From the NCBI GenBank assembly GCA_905250075.1, contig CAJNOP010000216.1, forward strand, positions 207,701 through 271,700: 64,000 nucleotides of DNA. Direction: 5' to 3'. The translations under genes and the position numbers were made by a program. Positions within the stretch are counted from its first letter, which is position 1. Each line of letters starts with the position of its first letter. Below, in pieces: positions 1 to 12,445 of this stretch. Under the pieces are notes generated by a model. It had not been told where the DNA came from. It did not search any database and saw nothing but the letters and a program-made list of their open reading frames with translations. This DNA comes from Rotaria sp. Silwood1. Its lineage: Eukaryota; Rotifera; Eurotatoria; Philodinida; Philodinidae.

Positions 1-32
1 GTATAGATGTTACTTGAAGAGACTCAAGAAGA

Positions 33-148
33 TTCACACACTCACACCATACTTACACCCGCCCCCGCGCACAGCTAAACCCATACTCACATCCACACGT
101 ACATGCAAACTCATACCATACCGGCATCCACACCTACACCCGATTCCA
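33..148. repeat. C-rich CACACC/ACACCC tract
   Basis: A run of CACACC, ACACCC and CCACAC words stands out in AT-rich DNA. It resembles the C-rich arm of the foldbacks elsewhere in the window. No G-rich arm is seen on its left, but the window edge is only 32 bases away, so it may be half of a truncated foldback. Confidence 0.6.
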
Positions 149-1773
149 GCTGGTGTGGAATATGAGCCGATATGAAACTGTCACATGCCTACTCACCATA
201 AAGTCTTGTTATCAAGTATTTATATTTGCTCTAACTAACAAGCTCTTTCTTTCCGAATTCTACGACTGTAAAAGATGTACTCGTAAAATTAGAGCACAAT
301 GCATAAGCAGCGACAAGTATCAAGGACAGCCATGTATCTCGATGGTTGTATAACCTGCCAAGTAATTTCATTCTGTTTTATTGTGTCAACAGCCTTGGAC
401 GGTTAAAATGGACCGTTAAGATAATGCTCTCTGACGACAACGGCTAGATAGGAATAGGAGAGAACGTACCGTGATGATTGTTATTATCTAGATAAACGCC
501 CACTTTCCAACTTGGTGAGCAATTTTTTGCTTACTTCTGTGTCTCTCTCAAAACGTGAGTCTTACAGTCTTTATCTTCACCCTTGGACCTCTTCAAGCTA
601 AACCAAAACAACAAAAGAAAATTTCTTTTCTGTTGATGTTGAATAATGACTACTGCCACCCGTTATTAATAGTTAATATTTGCATAGTTTAAGTACTCGA
701 CAAAAGTAGAGAATATCACCACCGCCAAAAACAATGATGTTAAATGGCGTTCGACAATAAGATCTCATATGAATACACTGTTCTGTTCTTTTTTTGAAAT
801 AAAACAAAAAAGCATGATATTTATTCTCTCATCGTAATCAGAAAAAATGTGTTGGTGTGAGTTGCATTTCTTTTCGTCTACACCTGCCTGATTCCTAATA
901 AAATTTGAGCAAAGGTAATCGAGGTCGAGAAATTCGAATGTGTTATCGATTTCTTAAGGATGGAGGGTGAGTTTAGATGTTCGTGTGAGTATGAGTCTTC
1001 CATTCAACCGCAGTCAACTAACGCCAACACAGTTCAGATTCCACAACCCACATAGATATAAAACATTTATTTCGACTAAACTGATGCTGTTTGTCGTGCG
1101 TATCTTTTGTAATTCAGAGCATAATAAAGAATTAACCGCCGAGAAAAACGGTTCTAAATCCTTGAAAGTAAGATCCATACTAGTTTTGAGTCTGAGAAAA
1201 AAATCATTAAGTCTACTATACATGAGCATCACATCTCTACTTTGCATCAATATGCAGATGTAAACACATATTCTAGAAAAAAATGTTAGCTTCATAAAAC
1301 GGTTACGTACTTTCGAATGTATTTCATCAAAGTATAAAAATGCCATTTAAACTCTTATTGAATTTCGAAACTTACTTCTGATAAAAATAATTAAGCTTCG
1401 ATCTTGAGAGTAACCCCTCGTGAAAAATGGAACTATCGATAAATACTTTTTTGTTTCTCAGATCGAAATTACTCTCGTAGATTAGTTTAATAACCATCAT
1501 AAAAACGACTGTCAGGGGTATACTTCTGACAGCACTTCAAGTAACCTCATAAATATTCAAAACTCAAGGTTCTTATTTAACAGAAACATATGTTTATCTT
1601 CATAAAAAAAGGCCACTCGTAGCAATATAAAGCAGATATCTTTTACATATCACGCAGGGTGTCCTAAAAATTCGATCAAAACAGAAACGTGAATATTCAT
1701 TTGATAGTTTAAGCGATTCACTTGAGCCTTTAATAATTCCATTCCATATTTAATAAAGTTTTATTCGATATAA

Positions 1774-1884
1774 GGGTGTGGGTGTTATTATTCGTCTTCT
1801 CTTCATTCACACCCACCCAGCCCACACTCACGCTTGCACCTACACCCACACACTCACGCTTGCACCTACACCCACACCCTCATG
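1774..1884. repeat. TGTGGG-type foldback with internal duplication
   Basis: A G-rich arm (GGGTGTGGGTGT, from 1774) is followed after about 25 bases by a long C-rich arm of CACCCACACC words. The C arm contains a 26-bp direct duplication (1823-1848 and 1849-1874). The two arms can pair imperfectly. Confidence 0.7.
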
Positions 1885-3303
1885 CGTAACTTTGTGATTT
1901 ATTAATTATTTCATTGCACTAGGAGTAAAAAAAATATCACTTTTTTTATTTTCATTCGATTAAACATTGTCATCTCCACTTGAAGCATAGGTACTTTTGT
2001 AACTAAGATGGTAATATTGCCGACCAGTCGTTATTGGAAGATGCAAATTCGGTTCCTGTTCTGATTCTCTTGATCCTTTTTTATTCAATGTTTCGTACTA
2101 AGCAAAGTATGTCCTGTAAGAATATTCGAATGACTTGTGCGGGTATTGCTTTGTGCACAAGTGAAACAAAACTAGAGAATTCATTTTAGATTCTTTTAGT
2201 TTTTTCTCACTGTAATATATATTTTAAATTCATATCCTCAGGCTTAGTTTTCTTGAAAATCTCAATGACTATGATAAAATGGAGTAGTATAATTTCACTT
2301 ACGTGGCTGCTATTTTTAAAAACTCAAAATTATTAATGACACTATTTGAACATTGAATGCATAAAGATGTGTTCAAGAAAAACACATAAACTCTTCGTGT
2401 CACTTCCATGAAATTCCTGTTCGACTGTGGTGCGCATATCTTACTGTATCCACCAAATTTGTAACATTAAACAAAGACACTTAACAACCGAAACGTATAA
2501 AAAAAAAGAATCTGTTCAACAATTTGGTTAACAACCCAGGTAGAAATATAAATAGTTACATGAACCAGTAGGAATTCATCAAATTCTGTCGATTTGGATT
2601 TAGTCAGAAAGTAGCACATAATAATGGAATTTGGTACACATGAAGTGTTACTAATATTATGGTCGCATGAGCGTTGAGATTGATGATTCTATTCTTATTG
2701 ATTATTACTAGCTGAAAATCAAATAGCTGGCTGCAAATCAAAAAACGATAGAAGTTGATAAATAACTCAAAATTCCTCGGCTATCAAACGCATCGGTAAT
2801 ACACATAGAGTAGTAATTGTAGATTGAAAATTGCAAGTTAAGTTTCACGAAAATATTAAGATAAACATTAATTGATTATCTATGACTTGTTTTTGTAACG
2901 TAGTTGTTCCACTTTCTTTTGTTTTTATATCTATTATTTTATGGTTTTTATTTTATTTCAATTTTCTCCATTACATCATTTTTTTGCTCCTCACCTTCGA
3001 AATATTTGTTTTAAACATCAAGAATAGTCGAAACTGATATCTGATATTGTATTAGAGGTGAGTGCTCAGAAATGTTTGAATGCATAAAAATCCAAAACAT
3101 TTACAGATCGCAAATAATCTAGCGAAACAGTTTAAATGAGTATGGAACTTATATAGATCCATAAGAAAATGTACAAACATACACTTTGTCTTGCTATCTG
3201 CATTTAAGAATACATAACAGAGCGAATGGCATCAAATGATTAACAAGACTATTGTTGCTAGCACATCATCTACCAAATTCCATGTAATTTGGACTATTTT
3301 CTT

Positions 3304-3340
3304 CCAAATCCAAACCAAAACCAAAGCCAAAACCAAAACG
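3304..3340. repeat. CCAAAA simple repeat
   Basis: Five to six imperfect copies of CCAAA(A/T/G) stand in tandem. Low-complexity sequence with no associated gene. Confidence 0.6.
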
Positions 3341-4227
3341 TGGATTTGGCGCATCCGTATGACAACATTATGAAAAATGCTTGCTCGACTTTTCTGAATA
3401 CATGACTGTGACTCTTATGATCCCACCGACGAAATTCTCATTTGCCAGCAAACCGTTGATGTTTCATCCTGATCCATTACTGCCGGTGCTTAAATGAAAA
3501 CTGAGAAATAGAACTAAAAAATACCTAGTGGTTATCCGATTGATGGTCCAAATATTCACAAAGTTGTTTTTATGTGTAAATCAGCTAAAATGTAATAGAT
3601 ATCACTAGTGTCTGGAAGAGAGAACGAACACAGAGGCACTTCCGTTATCTGGTTGGTCTATTCTCTTACCAACCATACCACTCACAGATATTGATGCCTA
3701 TTTTCATCAATTTTTTCCACCTTGTGAAAATGTTGGTACACAAGCTTATTACAATTAACAGTGCAGAGCTTTTGTTACTACAGCAAAAATAACGAGTGTT
3801 ACAATTATGATATTTCAGCCACACTTGGAAGTGATTTGTTATTATCTGTTATGCTGTTGTTTAGAACAAGAATCATAACGACAATACTATAACTAATATC
3901 ACATTCTTTAGACTTAAACTATAAATCAAATGTTATAGCGAATGAATCTATGTAAATTGATTGAAATCTTATGAAGAACTATTTCGATCACTGAAGTATA
4001 GTAATGATTAAATAGTAATTAATTAATTATTAGTTAGGATTCTAAACAACAATATAACATGTAATAATAAATCATTTTCGACAATGATCAAAATATCAAG
4101 ACTGCTATTCAATTAATTAAAATTGTAACACTGTTTACTTATGCTGTGATAACAAAAGTTCTGCATTCTTTCTACCTTTCTCATCTAGAAATAACTAGGT
4201 GACAAAATTGCTCTAAGTTCAACAACC

Positions 4228-5289
4228 ATGGCTGAACTCATCAAAGTTTTCTTCATCGGTGGTACTGGTTACATTGGTGGATCTGTTCTTGCTCGTCTTC
4301 TTCCTCGTCAAGGCAAAGATCTTGACATTACTGTCCTCACTCGCTCACAAGATAAAGCGAAACTATTTGAAAAAATGGGTGTCAAGACTGTTGTTGCTTC
4401 TCTCGATGACGTTGATATTCTCTCCAAGGTCGCATCCGAGTCGAATGTCGTCTTTCATACTGCTGATGCCGATCACATCGAATCTGCTCAGGCTATCATC
4501 GAAGGTCTGAAAAAAAAGAAGCAAGCTACTGGTAAAGCTCAGATCTATATTCACACCTCTGGCACGGGTGTACTGGGCGATGACGCGCGTGGTGAATATA
4601 CTACGGATAAGATCTACTCTGATCTTAATATTCCTCTAATCGAATCTATCCCTCGTGATGCCGTCCATCGTGAGATCGATCTAGCCGTTGTCGCAGCAGG
4701 CGAAAGTGGTGATGTCAAAACCTATATTATTCTTCCTTCTACGATATATGGTATTGCCAAGAACGAACTCACTGCTGCTGGTATCCAGAATCCGCACTCG
4801 ATTCAAATCCCTCAACTGATTCGCGCTAGCCTTGATCGCAAGCAGGCTGGTATTGTTGGCAAAGGTGTTAATCAATGGCCTAATGTTCACATTGACGATG
4901 TTGCTGATCTATATATCGTTGTCCTGGATGCTGCACTGGCAGGAACAGCAGCACACGGTCGTGAGGGTTTCTATTTTGCCGAAAACGGCGAACATGTATT
5001 TCTCGACATTGCTAATGAAGTTGCTCGTGTTCTTCATGAGCGTGGCATCGGTATCGATAAGCCAAGTCTTTTTTCTGATGAGGAAGCGAAAAAATACTTT
5101 GGCTCGTATTACTTGGGCTCGAACTCTCGAGCTCGTGCTGAGCGCGGTCGTTTATTAGGTTGGTCTCCCAAATATACTACGAAGGATTTTATTGCTTCAA
5201 TACCTGCAGAAATTGATGCTATTATCAAGCGTGATGGTGGCAAACCTTTCGTAGTTCGTGTAGATGGGCCTGCAGCTCGCCGAAAGTGA
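4228..5289 (+). CDS. NAD(P)-dependent epimerase/dehydratase-like protein
   Basis: Single-exon gene for 353 residues. The N-terminus carries a Rossmann nucleotide-binding motif, FFIGGTGYIGGSV at residues 8-20 (GxxGxxG type), typical of the extended SDR superfamily (NAD-dependent epimerase/dehydratase). A Ser-Thr stretch, HTSGTGVLG, near residue 110 sits where the catalytic Ser/Thr region lies, and STIYG near residue 170 matches the 'PxxxYG' strand that follows it. The canonical YxxxK is not obvious, so the exact reaction is unknown; some fungal members are annotated only as NAD(P)-binding proteins. The start is the first ATG and is followed at once by the Rossmann strand. An AATAAA lies at 5391, about 100 bases past the stop. 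GC is clearly higher than in the surroundings and codons are rich in C/G third positions, unlike the P450 or F-box genes here. No introns are present. This points to acquisition from a fungus or bacterium, an inference not tested by search. Confidence 0.9.
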   Translation: MAELIKVFFIGGTGYIGGSVLARLLPRQGKDLDITVLTRSQDKAKLFEKMGVKTVVASLDDVDILSKVASESNVVFHTADADHIESAQAIIEGLKKKKQATGKAQIYIHTSGTGVLGDDARGEYTTDKIYSDLNIPLIESIPRDAVHREIDLAVVAAGESGDVKTYIILPSTIYGIAKNELTAAGIQNPHSIQIPQLIRASLDRKQAGIVGKGVNQWPNVHIDDVADLYIVVLDAALAGTAAHGREGFYFAENGEHVFLDIANEVARVLHERGIGIDKPSLFSDEEAKKYFGSYYLGSNSRARAERGRLLGWSPKYTTKDFIASIPAEIDAIIKRDGGKPFVVRVDGPAARRK

Positions 5290-5790
5290 ACAGAGTAGAT
5301 GTTGGAAATGCATCTGAATTGAAACAGTTTTATATGCGGATTAACTGTGTGATTCTCAAATATGAAATAGCTGAGATTATTCAATCATAAAATAAATTGC
5401 TCTCATTGATCTTTCTATATATCCTCATATTTCTAAGCTCACACTCATCCTCACTTCAATCTAGACTGTTGCAATGCATCTAATTATCTTGATGAAGAAT
5501 CTTTTGTAGATATTTTTCACAAAGCTCAATCGTCGTTTTTCACGAGGTTCTCTTTGAACAACAGCTATCTACGTTGGTGTTAGCAGAAAGAAGTTGGTTC
5601 GTATTAAAGACAAGACTTAAAAAGTTTGGCAAAGAAAATAGTGGACAAATTTATGTGAAGTGAATTGTGTAATCTTCTTGAAGACTGCCAAGAACTTTGA
5701 ATTAAGTGACAATAAAAAGAACCGATAAATCAGTTATAGCAAGGTCATATTTTGTGTAAAAATAACCAGAACAATAGAGTTTCGATATTT

Positions 5791-5834
5791 GAAGGTGTGT
5801 AGCTAAGAGTGCATGTTCTCTTGACTTACACCCT
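5791..5834. repeat. TGTGGG-type foldback (degenerate)
   Basis: GGTGTGTAGCTAAGAG pairs imperfectly with CTCTTGACTTACACC downstream, leaving a loop of about nine bases. Same G-arm then C-arm layout as the other foldbacks. Confidence 0.5.
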
Positions 5835-7395
5835 CTTTAAGATGATTCATGCGATTTTGTTCATGTTTTTATTGCAGAGAACAACCTATTCTTGAAAAAA
5901 ATAAATTTCACTTTTAATTATTTATTTAATAATAACAACTAAAATCTTTTTTATGTTAATTCTTGACAAACGAATAAGTTTTTTCTGTTATCCTCGAATC
6001 TAAAACAACAATGAAATTTTATGTTACCACGAACAAACTTTTGTTCTGTAATTCTAATCCAATTCTTTTGTTGTTGAACTTTTGTTTTTGATGAAAACGT
6101 CGAATGTCATCACGAAAGTAGATAAAAATATTTATCAGACTATTGTTCTACAAGATGCTTTCTTTTAGAGAAAAATCTTTTAATTTGAAATAAACTTAAT
6201 ATTGGATCTGTCACTTTACAAATAGAAATCTCATTAAATGTAACAATCGTCAATTAAAAATTCTGATTGATTTTATTAGGTTCATCTTTACAAAATTTGT
6301 TTCTGTTTCTTGAAAATTTTAAACAACATTGAAATCTATTCGATAAAATTAATCATCAAGAAGTAAAGGAAGACTTCAAAAAGAGTTCAGAATAGTCATG
6401 ATGAAGGACATTTTGAGAAAAACACTACTCAGAACGTGCCGTCACGACCAGCTATGCAAGTAGTCTTTTACTTGTTCTTTAAAGGTCGAAACGTGTCGAT
6501 CATACCAAAGAATATATAAGAGAGTTATAAAAGTGTTCAAGAATATGTGGCAAATCCGAAATGAGATTGTCAGTAACGTTTATTAAAAACAGAAAGAGCA
6601 AAGACCTTTAGAAAAGAACCAAACAAATCATTTTGTGCTATTGAATTCAAATGATGTAGTATAGAAGATTCTTGAAATAATAATAAAAAGAAAAAACAAA
6701 CAAATCTAAATGAACACTTAATAGATACCCTGTTTTTGAATTATTTGCAAATTCCAAATAAAAAGAGAATTTCAATATATTTAATTCTTTGAAATATTAT
6801 ATTTTCATTATCTTTAAAATAATTCTATATAATTTTCCATAGAAATGTTAAAAAAACATATATAAAATAAACAATTTTAAAGATTATTGATAGTAAAGTA
6901 GAAATTCTAGAGAGATGCTCATTATATAAAGGTTAAGTCTTTTGGAATAGCAAAGTCTCTTTAAAGAAATAGACACATGTTCTAGATATCTGGAGAATGT
7001 TTATAAATAAGATAACCAATTTGAGCACATTATTAATTCTCTCATCATGTATTTTTAATGAAGAAAATAGAAAAATTAACAACTGTTACAATAATTTTTG
7101 ATAATAGCTCTTCTTAGCCACTTTCGAATCCAAATAACTGTCACTATCTTTTCTTTTCTGTCACTTACACATCTAATCGATAACGAAAAATCATCATCCT
7201 GTATGTCTGTTCATGCACTCTAAAACAAACGATTCATTACAGAACTAGGCAGGCACCGAACCCGGGTACAGATCGATAATCCCGGATTTAGCTGTTCCCG
7301 ACTTATATGGCTGCCTAATATTAGACCAAAGTACATGAATAACTAAATCTAGTGTTTTAGGTACCGGGAATGATCGAACTCGGAGACACCGACCC

Positions 7396-7581
7396 ATGGA
7401 AAGTTCGGGTTCAGTGAATGTCTATACAAAACCTGCATCGGGCGGAAGAACTTTTGAGGTTTCGTACAAACTTACCAAACCCAAAAACAGATTGGAAAAA
7501 GTTTGTGAAACTATTGTTGAGTTTGACGATGGCGTGAGCGTGAGTATTTTTTTCAAGCAACCGATCCACACCCACATATAG
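7396..7581 (+). CDS. Possible exon, unknown small protein
   Basis: An ATG-initiated open frame of 61 codons in a locally GC-richer patch (about 7240-7550) that stands out from the AT-rich surroundings. The first part (residues 1-46) has amphipathic beta-like composition with FEVSYKLTKP. Near residue 47 two overlapping donor-like sequences occur (GTGAGC and GTGAGT, about 7534-7545), so the coding part may be a first exon that ends there. I could not find a convincing second exon. No family is recognised. It may instead be a remnant of a mobile element; two sequences resembling degraded tRNA B boxes on the minus strand lie just upstream. Confidence 0.25.
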   Translation: MESSGSVNVYTKPASGGRTFEVSYKLTKPKNRLEKVCETIVEFDDGVSVSIFFKQPIHTHI

Positions 7582-8162
7582 GACATGTATGTATTATGCC
7601 TAATTTATGATTTTCTGTTATTTATTTTCTGCATTTATACTATAATTGTTAATTTTATCATGAATTATAGGATTATGAATTGGAGCGGTGTATGAATATG
7701 TACAAAAACACGTATTTGACAATAAATGTCAATGATATTAATCCTTCTTTTGTAGATACTGATTGACAAAATAATGTCTTTCATAGTATTCTTATTGAAA
7801 ATCTTATCAATGTGTTAGAAAGCATGAAAATTATTATCAGTTTATATACCTTTTTAGTTAAAAAACTCGGACTAATCACTTATGTTCTACGATTTTTTTT
7901 CAATTAACAATAAACTTTTGGTATGCATTAATACATAATTAGTCCAGTCAGTGTTCAATTTTTTATTTTTAGAAATAGAAATAAATTTTTTCACGACTTC
8001 TTCAATACTTCATGAGTTCTTTTCCCGACAAGGAAATCTATTGAGCTAGTATCATTCATTTGAGCTGATATTTCACTCATAGAAGGATAGTATTCATAGT
8101 GTATATAAAAATTCTAAAAGAGGTCATTCTATTAGGGCTTTTTTTTTCTTTAGTTGTGATTA

Positions 8163-8208
8163 GGGTGTGGGCCTTCTCTATAATCAAATCCACATACCAA
8201 CCCCCACA
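8163..8208. repeat. TGTGGG-type foldback
   Basis: GGGTGTGGGCC, then an AT-rich spacer, then a C-rich arm (CCACATACCAACCCCCACA). Imperfect pairing. Confidence 0.6.
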
Positions 8209-8762
8209 GAAATATTGATTTTAATTATTGATATATAATAGCAATAGCTTTCAAAGCATATTTATCTTCAAAATATGGCTATATACAAAAACATTCCTCT
8301 TATGAATGATATAAAATGAAGGTATGAATGTAAGTGTTTGTGCAGATTTTTTCCTCATGCACACAAACCTCCAATCAATCAACGGTATCAAATCTCAATT
8401 ATCGACATAAAAAAATCAATCTTTTCTCCCTTGTTATTGATAGCCCTGGTATGTACAGCATGTTACAGCAAAACTATTTACAATGTAAAATTATTCACTC
8501 CTCCTTTATGTTTCTACTTTTTTTTCTTTTTCGTTTATCTATGCAAGTATCAAATTAGAAATCACTGATGCATAGAGTCATAAAGAGCATTTGTTTTTCT
8601 TCTGACCTTCGTTATTTCACCAGGCAGCTATTTGATAAAAAATAAAATAAAGTAGAGAACGCAAGAGAAAATATAGCATTTAAAGGAGTAAAATAAGCAA
8701 TCTATTCATTTTTTTTACCATCAATATACGTAAAAATAACATAAACAGCAGCAAAAAAAACT

Positions 8763-9079
8763 ATGTCATTCACCACTGAAGATTTACAGAAGTATGTCGG
8801 ACAAAATGTTCGTAATGTGAAAGAAGAATTAATAAATGAAGGTAATAGAACACTTCTATCGTGCTTGAATCATAAAGTGCGATTTTACATTTATGGATAT
8901 TTTTTTCTTTAGGTTGCGAAGTTCATCTAGTTTCTCTAGGCCGCTGTGCAACAGGTTGTGTACCGCCAAGACCACTTGTCGCTGGAGAGTCTGAGTCTGA
9001 ACGAAAGAAACGTATTGTTATTTCATATAACGGCGATGATCCAGACGAAAAAATTAGTTCCATTCGATGTGACGACTAA
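8763..9079 (+). CDS. Small protein resembling I78-type protease inhibitors
   Basis: Two exons, 8763-8841 and 8913-9079, joined by a 71-base GT..AG intron that splits a Gly codon. The product is 81 residues. The join is supported because both exons are open in exactly this phase and the intron has a pyrimidine-rich acceptor (TTTTTTCTTTAG). The N-terminal helix-like segment (DLQKYVGQNVRNVKEELINE) is followed by a Cys-containing strand region (CEVHLVSLGRCATGCVPP) and a C-terminal segment RKKRIVISYNGDDPDEKIS, ending SIRCDD. The 'VGqxxxxxxxxl' start, the R-(I/V)-x-(I/V) strand and a short Asp-containing turn before a final Cys resemble the peptidase inhibitor I78 / potato inhibitor I fold. This is a judgement of pattern only. 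No signal peptide is present, so an intracellular role is suggested. An AATAAA lies about 35 bases past the stop. Confidence 0.75.
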
Positions 9080-11729
9080 TGATGTTGATCTGTCATCCAG
9101 AGATTATTCTACGAAATAAACTCCTATTTTCAAGTATATAATAGCTCGTTTTCATTTAGTCCTAATACGCTTGAATCGCCGAACCTTATCAGTCGCATAT
9201 TTCATTGTAGTGTATTCTTTTAGTTAATCTAGCAAATATTTATAAATAAAAAAATGATAATAATCACTAATTCGAATCTTACTATGATAGTGTTACATCT
9301 CATTGCGAAATATCAAGAAGCCTCATTGAAGAAGAGCTTCGATGATATCTATTATGCGTATTATCATATATTTTTAGTGAATGGGCCTGTGATTTGGTGA
9401 GTGCGAGAATGGATCTTTCCTTTATTCTCATCCAGCCATCCATACGCGAACGATTCTCGTTTTGATTGTTTCGAATTTCTCTCGACTATTGTCGATGAAT
9501 ATCGATTTGACTTAATTTTTCTTCGAAATCGGAAAATCTCAACGAAAGATTTAGATGTTAAAATTAATAAAAAGAAATCGAACTCGTTTTAACCTAAACA
9601 TGCCGATTCAGAAGCAAGACATAGAGCATAATTTATCAAATTCATCCAATCTTTAATTAAATACAACTCTTTCTAAGAATTCTCATAAAGAGCAAACCTT
9701 GCAGTTGAAGTCACAACCCAGGTGACTAACTGAATATTTTGCTGCATTATTTTCTGTTAATGTGACTTCGAGTTGCCTTCTATGATCGGCTTCAGATAGA
9801 ATTAGTGTTTGTCTTCTCGAAACAATCCATCATATTTATTGTTTTACTATGATTCCATCACAATCGATGAAAAATTTCTCATTGAATACTGTCTAGAGAA
9901 ACTTAAATTTGTTATTGAAGTTTCGTTAACGAATATTCTTCTCAATTCATCGTTTAATAAAATTTTGTTGATCGATAAAATGAACTATGTGTGAATCGAT
10001 CAGTTTCGTTCACGAAATCGATTCTTATTATTGATAATCGCAATAGAAACATTCTTAGTTAAGTTAGACACCAATATCAATAATTTTTCAATCTATTTTT
10101 TGGCTAAGTATTGAGTTTCGATTCTGAACTAAAGCATCAGTTGGAATATTCTCATTATTCCATCACTAATTTTAGTTTTGATCGATCTTGATTATATTTA
10201 AACATCTTTTATTTCAATTTGATCAGAAAAAAAACACCTTTTAACAAAACCTAAACAAGAAGAAGAACGGTGTTCACAAATAAAAAAAAAGAAAAACTTA
10301 GATCTAATCTCATAAGAACTATTTAGAAGAGGAAAAAATTGTCTTTATGTATTATTCTATCATGAGTTGGATTCGCAAAATAAACAATTTTTTAAATTTT
10401 CTATCACGAATTAAATAGAGGTGAGAATTGAAAAGCAAATGACTCATAAATAGTTTTCATCCTTACAAAATTCTGGTACAATATCATATATAAACTTAAA
10501 CAAAGTGATATTTTGTTTCGATGTGAAAGTTTATTATGAAGCAATTGTATTTTGCAAGAAAATTTGATTTGAATAGTAAATCTTTGATAATTTTATGTAG
10601 TCCTTAACTGTTTGTTTTAAAAAGAGATTGAATGAGATAGAAAGCTCAAAAATAGCCTTTTGGTTTCCTTTAAACATTATAATACTTCGAAAAAAATAAT
10701 CGTATTGAGCAATTGTATAAATAAACATACATAATAATTATATGATCATGTACACTAAAATTTAGTTATTTACAAGATCTAGAGCAAACTAGAAAGATGA
10801 ATGAATGGGTCAAATATGTATATAAATATTTTTAACAATAAGAATTTTGAAAAAATGAGAAAAATAAAATGACTGATATTTTTCGAGAACAGTGGAAACA
10901 AAACTTTCTGTCGATACATATGGCTGATTATTTTGCTCTCCACGAATACAATAATAAAAAAATGTCTGTATCAATTTTAGGGTTTGTTTTTTTCAAGACT
11001 AATATAAATATGAAGTGACAACCACGAGATTCTCATATTAAGAACAAGATTTCTTGTGAAATTACTCATTCAGATGATCATTGTGATTTCTATAAACTTA
11101 TGAATATGATTTAATGGTTCTTTTTTTATGTAGATGAATGGATATTAATTTCACATTCGAATTTCACTACTCTTATATGTCTTTATGAATAATTTTATCA
11201 TTAATATTGTTCAATCAAAAATGATATGCCCTATCGAGTGTAACATTTGTTGACCGTTACACCTCATTTTATGTATGGTGTCTCGTTTGCTATAATCGTA
11301 TCTTTACGCATTGATATTTTGACTATCTCTCATTGTTCTATTGCGTGTCTGTTTCCTCTTTGCTGTTGTTATCTTCTCTAATAATTCAAGATTATTCTTC
11401 AAATAATATTTCTAAGCAATATACATTTAATGCTTCATTCGCAACATATGGGAAAGGCCAATAATAGCTTGTTTTCTTAGTGATACTAGAGCGTGGGATA
11501 GGATTGAGGAATTAGAGTGTATAGATAATTACGAAGACTCACACCCACAGCGACATTTTACTTCGTAGCAGTTCAAATACATCTATCGATCGATATTATA
11601 AAACGAAATTGATTCTATCATTTACACATACGAAGATATCTGTGAAATACAGAAAAATGATCGACTAGGACATATTTATCATTTCGATTTCGATCGGAAT
11701 TCGATTATAAAACAGATGAATCAATACCT
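9080..11729. other. Non-coding interval
   Basis: AT-rich. Two open frames of about 60 codons (9401-9592, 9809-9994) have no recognisable features. A weak, degenerate G-arm/C-arm pair lies at 11489-11548. The last ~140 bases may be remnants of the upstream part of the F-box-family pseudogene that follows. Confidence 0.5.
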
Positions 11730-12443
11730 ATGTCATTCAATTTGACTGATATCACTTTGACTTTTCATAATGTTACATTCAATGAAATTGAAGAGTTTTT
11801 ATCTAAAACTTCTCATTATTTACAACGTTTACGTTTTACAATACGCGAGAACAGTACATTTCTTCGTGCTACTCGTTGGAATCAATTAATTATAAATCAT
11901 ATGCCTAATTTATACATGTTTGATTTTATGTATTTGGTTTCCCAAGATGATAGTCTGTCTGAGTATATTAATGCAGATCATTTATTAAATAGTTTTAAAT
12001 CATCATTTTGGACAAAGCAACAATAGTTCTTTCAATATAAAGGTTGTTCATATTCTTCTAGTGATCTTTTTGGGAATATTTTATTCTAATCTTCCGTAAA
12101 GGTAAAATAATTCAATAGAATATATTAATTTGAAACTGTTGTTTTTTTTTCTTTCGATTTCAGAAGAATATCTTATGAATTGTATCGCTGTGATACCTAT
12201 GAGAGGACTATTATTTCAGCTTCTCATTTGACGATTAGTATCGATTCCATACCAAATGATAGTTCAATTCATTTTCCAAATTTGACTAAACTTATTTTGA
12301 TTAAAAAGGATATCGAAAGCAATGATCGATCAATATTAATTGCATTATTCCGTTGATGCAAATTACTCGTTTAGTAATTCGAGATCCTCATTTTACTATT
12401 AAGAAGCTTATTAAATTATTGCGATATTCATTGAATACTCAAT
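11730..12443 (+). pseudogene. F-box/LRR-family protein fragment, broken
   Basis: Residues encoded at 11730-12023 (LTDITLTFHNVTFNEIEEFL, then YLQRLRFTIREN and INHMPNLYMFDF) have the Leu/Phe-rich, repeat-like character of the leucine-rich part of bdelloid F-box proteins; the whole F-box end is missing. The frame is stopped by TAG at 12024-12026 where a Trp codon would fit. An intron-like stretch (GTAAAG at about 12098 to TTTCAG at 12163) follows. Downstream coding resumes (RISYELYRCDTYERT, then HFPNLTKLILI), stops at a TGA near 12355, and continues in another frame (ITRLVIRDPHFTIKKLIKLL) until the sequence runs into a TGTGGG-type foldback at 12446. Loss of the start region, a nonsense codon and a frameshift make this a pseudogene. 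Family placement is from recognition of the repeat style, not a search. Confidence 0.65.
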
Positions 12444-12445
12444 CA

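Larger units (their letters stand above)
1..4227. other. Non-coding interval
   Basis: No convincing gene is visible. Open frames up to about 110 codons exist but lack domain-like composition or splice structure. The interval holds a C-rich tract near its start, one TGTGGG-type foldback (1774-1884) and a CCAAAA-type simple repeat (3304-3340); the rest is AT-rich unique-looking DNA. Confidence 0.6.
5290..8762. other. Non-coding interval
   Basis: AT-rich, with the 3' flank of the epimerase gene (AATAAA at 5391), two foldbacks (5791-5834, 8163-8208) and one short GC-richer open frame (7396-7581). Nothing else gene-like is seen. Confidence 0.5.

Noticed and set aside
1..148. Chromosome end/telomere
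   Set aside because: The C-rich tract is irregular, not a clean tandem array, and similar tracts recur as foldbacks throughout the window.
1014..1346. 110-codon minus-strand frame with a phrase resembling F-box repeats (DLTFKDLEPFF)
   Set aside because: The similarity covers only about ten residues, there is no F-box, no splice context and the composition is AT-driven.
7243..7400. tRNA or SINE head suggested by B-box-like words on the minus strand
   Set aside because: Neither word meets the GGTTCGANTCC consensus and no matching A box or fold is present.
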